Of a stretch of 64,000 nt of DNA, positions 55,846 to 64,000 are shown in pieces. Made by a program: the position numbers and the translations under genes. Positions within the stretch are counted from its first letter, which is position 1. Each line of letters starts with the position of its first letter. The notes under the pieces are model-generated. The model worked only from the letters and a program-made list of their open reading frames with translations, did not search any database and was not told the origin of the DNA. Origin of the DNA: Serripes groenlandicus. Its lineage: Eukaryota; Mollusca; Bivalvia; Cardiida; Cardiidae. The stretch covers positions 40,798,066 to 40,862,065 of the forward strand of contig JASEVX010000011.1 in NCBI GenBank assembly GCA_031761405.1, written 5' to 3'.

Positions 55846-58027
55846 TGGCCCGACTTGATATGCACTCTAGAGGGGGACGCTCTAGCAACTTAAAACAAGG
55901 GGCCGTTTTGCATTGAACATGCCAAAGCTTCTCCTTGTCGGAATAAATCAGTCCGCAAAAGCACTACTGAGCGGTCCAAACACACTCGAATTAATTATAT
56001 GTATTCTATTAATGGCAAGCTTTTTATACAAACATGACAGCTAAATGACCTCTGATCTCTAAGTGTGACATCAACAAGACGTGCGCTTTTATTACTTTTA
56101 CACTTTTCAATGCTGAATTTACTTAAACAGACGTGTTAAGCCTCGTATTTGGGTGATTCCAAATAGCCAAATATAGGAATACCGTTATATAAATGTTGAA
56201 CTGAGCAGAAAAGCATAGACCTTGGTAAGACGGCGTGGATACGCTGACTGAACTGGCTAATATCCTGGTTGCAGAGGCTTCAGAAATTCGGTTCCAGCAG
56301 TCAAAGTGTTACACAAACAACACATCTGCAACAGACGACTTTGAAAACATACCCGAAATAATATTGGAAACTCCCTTTAAATGAAATTACAATAATTGAA
56401 CAGAGTTGAAAACGTGGTGACAAAATAAGAAATTGCTCGTTTTGAGCAATTTTTTCAATTGTAGCCATGTTTTCAAAAAAGCCGTCTGCTGCAGAGGCGT
56501 CAGAAAGCATCTATATGAGGGAAAGAGTTAAACCTACAAGGCTGCAGAACGGGGATGATCCTGCAGTCTCATTTGTATTAGACCAAAATATTTATCTGTG
56601 TTTAAAGTGGTCTGACGACACAGTATAAACAGTCGTGGCAAATTTCCATGAATATTCATGAGCAGATACCCGTTTTTTTGTCCAAATGAAAACGCACGAT
56701 ACGACCAATATTCGTTCTGCTATCAAAATGGCTACAATCGGAACACTCGATCATTACCGCGTCTGTGTCTCCTTTATGTATGCGAATTATCTCTCAGGTT
56801 GATACGTAACGACATTGTAGGCGACAATTTAATTTGCCGACGCAAAGGTCACTCATAGATGACCTGTAACCATGAGCAATTGCCCCTTTTGCCAAGATGT
56901 TTTCTAGAGTCGTTTGCTTAAGAGGCGTTAGCAAGCGTCTGTGTATGGGAAAGAGTTATAGTCAGTTCTACGAATATCGTGTTATCACGAATATCAAGGT
57001 AAACACGCGCGCACGACCGGATATTGTATGATTCGAATAGGAAACACCGCTATTCCGACTGTCAAAACCTACTTACTTTTTTTTTAAATCAATATTCTCG
57101 GAAAGTCAAACACATCATAATTGTTAGTCATAATAATAAAAAAATCTATATAATCTGACCCCTTACCAACAACATCGTCATTTTTGTGGCGATTGGTTTG
57201 ACAATCGCCATAATGCTAACAGAAACAACAACATCGAAACAAATTACATAGTCAGTTTTGAGAAGCCCGTTCACTTTTTATTCCTTACTGCAAACCAATT
57301 AACCTTCATCCGTTAAACCGCCTAATAGTTCCATCAGTGATGCAGAGACACGATTAATGATAATCATGTCAGTGCTACCTTGGTACCGAATTGATACTAA
57401 GATTTGAGATTTAGTGAGATAATATCTACATAGAGTTAAATTATGTAAATATTATCTTTCTTCATGTTTGGGTAGATAATAAGTATCATTGCGCGTTCTA
57501 TACCTAGGCGTCTGGAAATTTCAAAAGGTTCTATAAATAGCTCGCGAGAATAGTTATCCATTGGTCTTAAATCTCAATATTATAAACGCTTCTTTTTGTA
57601 GTTGTTGCAATATATGAAAGCGTCTAGATGATACGACTGGTTTACAAAAGTTTAAAGGACTCGATGTCATGCATTGTACAAGTTAGACACGTCTGCACGT
57701 TCTAGCCTCAATTAGCAATCAGTGCTGAAAGTGTAGCCGAATTGAGTTGGAGATCGAGCATTATCGTATATGTCTATATATATTTAAAATCGCAAGGCCT
57801 ACACCGAGATACTACTTGTTACTTTGCAGGATTTTCTACACGATCGCCACTACTGTGCCAGCGGCGCTTTGATTTTAAGTAGAAAACCTGTCGTATCCAT
57901 TTCATTTCAAATTTTAACATGTCTTTTAAATGTTTTTAACATCACAGACACTTGCAGTCACATGATTACATAACGTGTCGTTTTATAGGCTATAGAAAGC
58001 ATGTAAGAATATAAGGACCAAACTGTT
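55846..58027. other. No gene; A-family remnants
   Basis: 56310-56531 is a nearly complete A-family MITE (right end GAGGGAAAGAGTTAA). 56870-56960 is a second partial. A piece at 56214-56300 (CGGTTCCAGCAGTCAAAG) recurs at 19130-19185. The rest is AT-rich. Confidence 0.45.
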
Positions 58028-58882
58028 AAACAAGTGGGCCACGATGGCTCTAGATCGCTCACCTGATTTATGCAACGAGATTTCTAATGCAAAGCACAAG
58101 ACAACGTCTCAAACTGCTGAAATAAAAAATGTAGTCTCCATAGGGTTGCACAATGTTTCCTCCAATTTGGCCTAGTGACCTGTTGTTAGAGTCAATATGA
58201 CCCATATTCGAACTTGACATAGATATCATTAAGACAAACATTCTGATATCATTTCAATCTACCGAAGCAAAAAAATAAATGCGGCCTCTAGGGGGTTAAC
58301 AAGATATTCCTTAAATTTGGCCTTGTGACCTAGTTTTTTGACCGTACATGACCCATATTCAAACTTGGCCTACATATCATCAAGACAAACATTTTGACGA
58401 AGTTTCAATTTTAAACAAGAGTTTCCTTCAATTTGACCTAGTGACCTAGTTTCTGGCTCAATATGACCCATATTCAAAGATAACCTAGATATCATTTAGA
58501 CAAACATTGTGACATAAATTCAAGCTGTTGAAGAACAAATTGAGGCCCCTAGAGTGTTAACAAGATTTTCCTTCAATTTACCCGACATGACCAATCTTCG
58601 AACATGGCCTACATAATATCAAGATAAACATTCTGATAAAGTTTCATCATGCTCAAGTTTAAACTGTGTTTCTTTAATTTGACCTAGTGACCTATTTCTT
58701 TACGTATTACGGCCCAGTTTCGAATTTGACAAAGATTTGATGGAGATGAATGTTCTGATAAAATTTCATGAAGATCGGATGCAAAATGTAGCCTGTAGAT
58801 TGTTAACGAAGCAATTGTTGACGACGCACGACGTGTGATCAGAATAGTTCACCTTGAGCACGTTATGAACAGGTGAGCTAAA
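58028..58882 (+). mobile_element. AACAAGTGGGCC element, second long copy
   Basis: It starts AAACAAGTGGGCCACGATGG and ends AGGTGAGCTAAA. The inner block CTAGTGACC..ATATGACCCATATTC repeats about five times, as in 30767-31951, but the copy is shorter (about 0.85 kb) and more diverged. Confidence 0.7.
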
Positions 58883-59959
58883 CATGAAATATGTATTTTT
58901 CGCCCGTGGCGGTTACAAATTCAAATAAATTATATTTTCTAATTTCTAAATCATATATTGTGTAACCAAAAATAAGGACACTTTTATAAGGAAAAAAATA
59001 AGAAAGAAATTGGTCATGTTTTGGAAAACATTATTAAATTGTGCCAATAAGAAAATTTAAAAAAATTAATTCTGAAAATATCATGACAATACGTCTACAG
59101 TTTGTAACGGTTACTAAATTAACATTTTCAAATCAATAGAAATGTTTTAGTGAGATATGTTTTATAGGATGATAATTGTCACATAAAATCACACAATCTA
59201 TAATAGGACCAACATACTAATACTTTTTGAAATTAACCCGGTGAGTGATGGTCTCCCTTAATATCAAATTTTCCAACGTTTGACACAAGCCAATTTGCAA
59301 GCGTCATTTGTTTAACAGTTTAAATAGAAAAGCAGTCAGCCGGTTGCAAAGACTGTTCGTGTTGAGTTTTATTGTAAGACAACTAGGAAATACATATAGG
59401 TGAACAGCCTGCCGTGTTTTGACAGACAACATGTTGAAAACGGCGTTAAGGACATCTTGCGGCTTAATTTGATAAACGCATAATTAATTTCAAGAACAAG
59501 ATGCCACTTTGCCTGTCCAGACCCATGTCCTTATTAAGTGGACATGAATACACGTTCGGCTTATAAGGAAATGTGTTCCTGACATCTGCCCTGGTATTTG
59601 AGACGTTGAATCATATTTCAACGACTGTAGTTACAAGTCAAATTGCACATTTATGCAGAGGCATTTAATCAATAAACATTTAATTATAAAACACTGTATT
59701 ATTATCGCAATGGTAATTATTCTAGGAATAAAAGTATAAGCCGAGCCAGGAGAAAAAACAACACTATGGAGTGCCACGCAGGCTAACCCGGACAGAAATT
59801 CTTCGCCTCCTGTGGGTTTTCTGTTTCAGGAATAATTACTCTATACCTCTATATCCCGTAATGTGTAACTTCACACTAGAATACAACTCAGCATAATTTA
59901 TTTTGTAAATCATTAAATTATTACATTCAGCAATAGAATAAAACGCGTAATATATATAG
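58883..59959. other. No gene; SINE and B-family fragments
   Basis: 59250-59455 is a partial type 1 SINE (CAAGCGTCATTTGT, GAAAAGCAGTCAGCC, GAAAACGGCGTTAAGG). 59740-59855 is a partial B element (AAGCCGAGCCAGGAGAAAAA, then GCCTCCTGTGGGTTTTCTG). Before them the sequence is AT-rich and featureless. Confidence 0.5.
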
Positions 59960-60660
59960 GATCCATCATGAGTTTTCTTTTACCAATATCCCACCACCTT
60001 TGACAAAGGATAACAAATTACACAAATGTGTGGGTAGCTTGAATGATTTTGGTAGAAGACAACGAACGGCACATGTCAAATTATCACTGCTAATTAATCT
60101 TGAAATTAGACTAGTACTGGCATAGGACTCTATTTGATCCATTTTCTGATGCCGCCTGGCTGCCAAGTTCATGGCTTGAACAATTTTGTTAAAATGTCAC
60201 CCCTGTCACCCCTGCATCATTTCATCCATATTATCTTGAAAACAGGCAAGCAGATTCAGAGGAAAACATTTTTAAAGTTTGGCAATTTCCCACATCTTTC
60301 ACAGCAACCCAAACCAATGACATATCTATGAACTACTTCTCTTCTGAATCTGAAATTGGTAGAAATGTATCTTTGTTGAACCATAACTACATAACTAAAA
60401 CCATTCACTGATTCAAGTTATTACCATTATAATACCATTTCTTTTGCGTCTTGACAGCTGGACTTCCTTTTTGAAGATCATTTTGTCAGTATGAACTGTT
60501 ATTTTACAAGTTTGGCAATATGTATTTAAATTATTAAGTTGCTTTTGTAATCCTGAGATCGTATCCGAAATACAAGCTATATCATCCCAAACATTAATAT
60601 AAAACGTCTCTACAAATTTGGGAAAATCTGTATGCCTCTGATTCAATTGTCTGCCATTGT
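59960..60660 (-). pseudogene. LINE reverse transcriptase fragment
   Basis: A minus-strand frame encodes DDIACISDTISGLQKQ and LNNLNTYCQTCKITV, the region at and after the RT catalytic 'DD' motif, followed by HTDKMIFKKE. Further on, GFSYV, then RRHQKMDQIES, appear in other frames with many stops. The expected Tyr/Ala before the DD are changed (WDD), so the active site is lost. No 5' or 3' end of the element is seen. Confidence 0.65.
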
Positions 60661-61114
60661 ATCATTTATAATCATAGCGAAAAGTTGCATACCTGTCCAG
60701 CCTGTCCGTTCGCAAAATAACAAGTTCACTATATACGTAGACTTACCAGTCGAACATTTCTACTTCAATATATATATATATATATTCATTTTTGTGTACA
60801 TTTCAACTGAAAATATAAGCTGTAAGTGTATTGTGATACGTTTGTAAAGTACCGAGAGTACTGGAAAAGTCCATTGTTAGTTAACCTCAGTGTTGTTGAA
60901 AGAAGCGTTTACACCATCCATGCAATCATCTGATCTCTTGTTTCTAATTATACAATCTCTTTACAATGCCACTGAAGGTCGGCATTTCACGAAAGGTAAA
61001 TGATATGTAAAACATGACTTATTTATTGGAGTTTAATGCCGTTTTAAACAGTTTTTTTAAGGTTTTTTTAACACCTATTATTCAACATCATTGCCAAATA
61101 AGCTATCAGCTTAT
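60661..61114. other. No gene seen
   Basis: AT-rich, with an (AT)n run at 60770-60785. A TTTAATGCCGTTTTAAAC at 61033 is the tail of the following SINE. Confidence 0.4.
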
Positions 61115-61262
61115 AATTATCACTCTCGAGGTATGCTTTCTGTTAACTAGTACTCGTGTCGTTTTTGTAGAAAAATCTTCAAGACAGAACACGCTCGTTA
61201 TGGGACTAGAACCCAGAACCGTTGGTCCTAGAGGCCTACGTTGGACCATTGCACCACGTTCT
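61115..61262 (-). mobile_element. SINE type 3, diverged
   Basis: Reverse read: GGTGCAATGGTCCAACGTAG (A box eroded), GGTTCTAGTCCC (B box), GTTCTGTCTTGAAGATTTTT, then AGCTGATAGC. The order matches 46600-46785. Confidence 0.55.
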
Positions 61263-61507
61263 TCCAGTTACATGTATATCACTGAGGTCAGTTCGTCTGG
61301 TCACGTGTTTCCTCGTTTTCTAACATAAGTACTCATCACAGCATTCTTTCGAGGCAACTGACAAACTTCCCATCATTTCTTTTAGCTTATTGAAGAAAGA
61401 CAAATGCCGCTTATAACAATGGTGATTGTAAGTTAATGGGACAAATCAATAGCCAAGCCGAGTTCGAACTAACGACCTCGGTATTGTATAACACGGGAAC
61501 ATCGTAA

Positions 61508-61683
61508 AAACGGGCTAGCCCGGACATAAACTTTTCGCCTCCTGTGGATTTTCTGATTCAAGAATCATCACTCTATAACACTTTCTCTCCTGAGCCGGAT
61601 TGTGTTGGCCCGTATGAGCCTGCGCGGACTGATCTGGGTTGATACATTACGCAGAGTCAATAATGTTGGTTTTCTCGTGGAAC
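61508..61683. mobile_element. B-family foldback, left end missing
   Basis: GGCTAGCCCGGACATAAAC to AATGTTGGTTTTCTCGTGG. The internal CTCCTGTGGATTTTCTG and GCCTGCGCGGACTGATC are conserved. Confidence 0.65.
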
Positions 61684-61999
61684 ACAGGCCAATTTTATAT
61701 ATATGTGCACGCGTGTACTTTGTATTGGATTGTCGGGTTGATGTCCGGTTCTCCGGGTCAACTACGAAGGACATCCTCACTATTCTGTGTGCGCGTTTGT
61801 ATGGTTTAAGTTGTTTATAATCGTCTTCATACGCACGTGTATGCTTTGCATTACGTTTCGGGTCAACTACGAAGGACAACCTCACTGACATAGTCGGGCA
61901 GAAGTAGGGTTGAACCTGGAAATGTATTATATAGTTTTTTCTACAACTGATATGCATAGTCCAAGGTGTCCTCTTTCAGAATCCGCCGAGTGGACTTCA

Positions 62000-62530
62000 G
62001 TCACCCTTTAGCAATTTGAGAAATTCAAGATGGCGTCCAAGATGGCCGCCGTTTCATGCAATTGGCCTTAAATTTTCTCATTTTATACATAGGATGTTAA
62101 TTTTGGTGTCTAGACATATGTTTTAGGGGTCCAGGAATCCAGTTAAACCATTTGTATGGTCATTAATGGAATACGTCATAGAAATTGCAAGATGGTCGCC
62201 AATAATGGCCACCATTTTATGTTTTTGGATTCAAACTTAGTAGCCATATTAAACACAGGATAACATTTTTGGTGTCTAAATGTAGGTTTAAGGGGTCAAG
62301 GAATCTTTTGAAAGTATTTGCATAATCATCGACTGATAACGTCATAGAAAATTCAAAATGCTACCAATAAGAGGCACCGTGTTTCCTTTTGTTGGCTTCC
62401 ACTTGCTTCGAATTAGATCTAGTATAACACTACTTGGGACTATACATGGGTTTTAGTGGTCAAAGAGTCCAATTAAACCCGGTAGAAAGTTCAGCAATTA
62501 TTATGTTATCTTTAATTCAATATGGCATCA
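62000..62530. repeat. ~166-bp tandem repeat, 3 units
   Basis: GGTGTCTAGACATATG at 62105 and GGTGTCTAAATGTAGG at 62271 mark a 166-bp period, with a third, diverged unit near 62437. Each unit carries AATTCAAGATGG / AATTGCAAGATGG / AATTCAAAATG. It lies directly 3' of the XPG-like pseudogene. Confidence 0.65.
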
Positions 62531-62768
62531 TACGTAAAAGCTGCCTGATCATAGAAAAGGAACAAGCATTCGAATGATAACACAAATTATCTCTGCAATC
62601 CGTATGCAAAATATTTCGTTATTCATAATATCAGATTTCAAATATGCTGGGTTTTATCTACCCATACACCAATGCTGTTATGTAGGAAATTGTATTCATT
62701 ATCTCACAGTAAACTTAACGATTAAGAAATACGCAGCACTAGTAGTTGCACAATGTTTTGAAATAATA

Positions 62769-64000
62769 CTAGTATTGTGACAGGCACAAAATAGTGTTGT
62801 GACAGGCACAAAATAGTGCGCATTTCATATTATTACTAGTGCAGTTACAAGCACGAGTACTTTACGGGGTGCCACTCTTGCACCTACATTTAATAAGGCG
62901 CATGATAAACTCCGGAGCGAGTTCTGTGTTGACCGGAAGAGAAGGTGGTTGGAGAGTTTTAAGATTTGTTTCCTTTGTCCAGCCATACAATTCCGGATCA
63001 AGTTCTGGTGGATTGTTATCTTCTAATGAGCACCACACAATGGCTTGATGATGGGCCCTTTTAACATTCTCCACAAAAACAACCGCATTGGTTGGAGGGA
63101 GAGAGCATAGTTTCGGTTGTGATGAGGAGGACTTTCCTGTTTTCGATGCCCATACCTTTCATCGTGTTTTTGACATTGACGTGGTAGAATTTTGTCCATA
63201 TCAGGCTGACATAAATGAAGAAATTTGCGCAATCGCAGATTCTATTGGAGCGTCCATAACACCAAGAAGTGACAGGGAGTGAGATCTAGTTCGCAGTATC
63301 TTTAGAGCAGTCCCCTTTCCTATTCCATAGCAACATGCTACCGTGTCACATCCGGTAAGCGCGTGGACTGGCAACATTTCGGTAACTAGGCATGCATGTT
63401 TCTCTACTGTTTTTCCAATGTCAATTACTGTCCTTTCTTTAATAGGTGACTCCATAGTAACATGGTTTTACATCTTTGCAATGTAATAATAATGCATAAG
63501 TAGTATAAAAACATATGTGTCATCAGAGATAACAGTTATCTGACATTGATCATTCGTTCGGGCACACATCATTGCCATCTGGACAATGATATTGTCTGCC
63601 TCTTCGTGTGTTGTTGCGAGATCTTGTCTGATTGTAACTTTCCCGCTGCTGATCTCAACTGTAGCAGCTTCCTCGCCAATCACAATCAGCTTACGGGTAT
63701 GTTCATGGAATGACTCATAATCCTCAATTAGAACTGTGACAACCAAGTTTATCAGCTGCTTCTTGTTTGCAGTCACGGTCAATACTATTTTCTGCGGAGG
63801 TAACTTGCTATTCAATTGTAACTGGTGGACCCGGCTTGCTCCAGTATCCCCTGGCACTTCTAGTGACACTCTTTGTACTATAAGCATAGTACCGATCAAA
63901 TACTAGGAAAACATCCCCCATCTTCACTATCTTCCCTATTGAGTATTTCATGTTCATTGCATAGTCCTTAATTGTGCCATTTGCGGGCCAAGGGATAACC
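62769..64000 (-). pseudogene. XPG/FEN1-like, CXC-motif protein relic, cut by window edge
   Basis: Seen: one minus-strand frame runs from about 63850 to a TAG at 62769-62771 with four premature stops (63468-63470, 63201-63203, 63159-63161, 62862-62864). A frameshift near 63849 joins it to the upstream frame, which continues off the window (VFDRYYAYSTKSV). Motifs in order: LPPQKIVLTVTANKKQL; an acidic HEEADNIIVQMA followed by VISDDTYVFILL, like the metal-binding acidic clusters of PIN/XPG nucleases; GCDTVACCYGIGKGTALK, like the helix-hairpin region of FEN1-type nucleases; VKRAHHQAIVW; ELYGWTKE; and a final CRCKSGT..ACNC..MKCALFCACHN stretch like a tesmin/CXC zinc motif. Inference: a decayed copy of a multicopy, probably transposon-encoded gene. 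Academ-type transposons carry XPG-like nucleases, but that link is tentative. Confidence 0.72.

Noticed and set aside
63201..63203. TGA as a selenocysteine codon in the XPG-like frame
   Set aside because: Three other stops, including two TAA, and a frameshift make simple decay the better explanation.

Overview
This is a window of an animal nuclear genome, most likely a bivalve mollusc. It is AT-rich and intron-rich, and it is packed with tRNA-headed SINEs whose tails end in 'GCCGTGATATAACT..GAAAGCGGCGTAAAACACC..CAATCAATC', a tail I associate with bivalves. Decayed LINE 3' ends, many foldback MITEs and long minisatellites fill most of the rest. There are no bacterial-style operons. A 200-N assembly gap lies at 16857-17056. 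The species cannot be named from the sequence.

Two spliced protein genes can be rebuilt from splice signals and matching phases. Gene 1 (+ strand, 4547-18785, seven coding exons, 398 codons) predicts a single-pass type I membrane protein. It has a signal peptide, an ectodomain with weak cadherin-like features, one transmembrane helix and a Ser/Asp/Glu-rich cytoplasmic tail. Gene 2 (- strand, about 48762 down to 40327, three exons) predicts a 75-residue secreted, strongly cationic, six-cysteine peptide of the kind often found to be antimicrobial. Its third exon is 3' UTR with an AATAAA signal. A 57-bp minisatellite in intron 1 of gene 2 ends at the exon 2 acceptor, and each unit carries a copy of that acceptor.

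Four kinds of gene relic are visible. (i) A protein with XPG/FEN1-like and Cys-rich CXC-like motifs runs off the right edge on the - strand (62769-64000), with four in-frame stops and one frameshift. (ii) A transposase-like pseudogene lies at 32228-32985 (+). (iii) LINE reverse-transcriptase C-terminal fragments lie at 33119-33900 (-), 36960-37600 (+) and 59960-60660 (-). (iv) Two orphan terminal-exon candidates lie at 24235-24349 and 50791-50951 (+).

The repeat landscape holds several families, named A-E here. A: TTAA-flanked MITEs starting TTAACCCTTTCCC (piggyBac-like ends). B: foldback elements with GAGCCGTCCCGCGAG ends. C: palindromes ending GAGGGCTTGGCGTGAAAC. D: a second TTAA family, TTAACTCTTTCAGCGCC. 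E: short 'CATAGGGTT' elements. There are also at least three tRNA-derived SINE types, 0.7-1.2 kb elements starting AACAAGAGGGYC and ending GTGAGCTAA, and a TTCGCAA-rich element with long terminal inverted repeats (38525-39159). Tandem arrays include a 2.2-kb, 43-bp array (53655-55845) and arrays of 27, 33, 43, 57, 72, 85, about 166 and about 269 bp.
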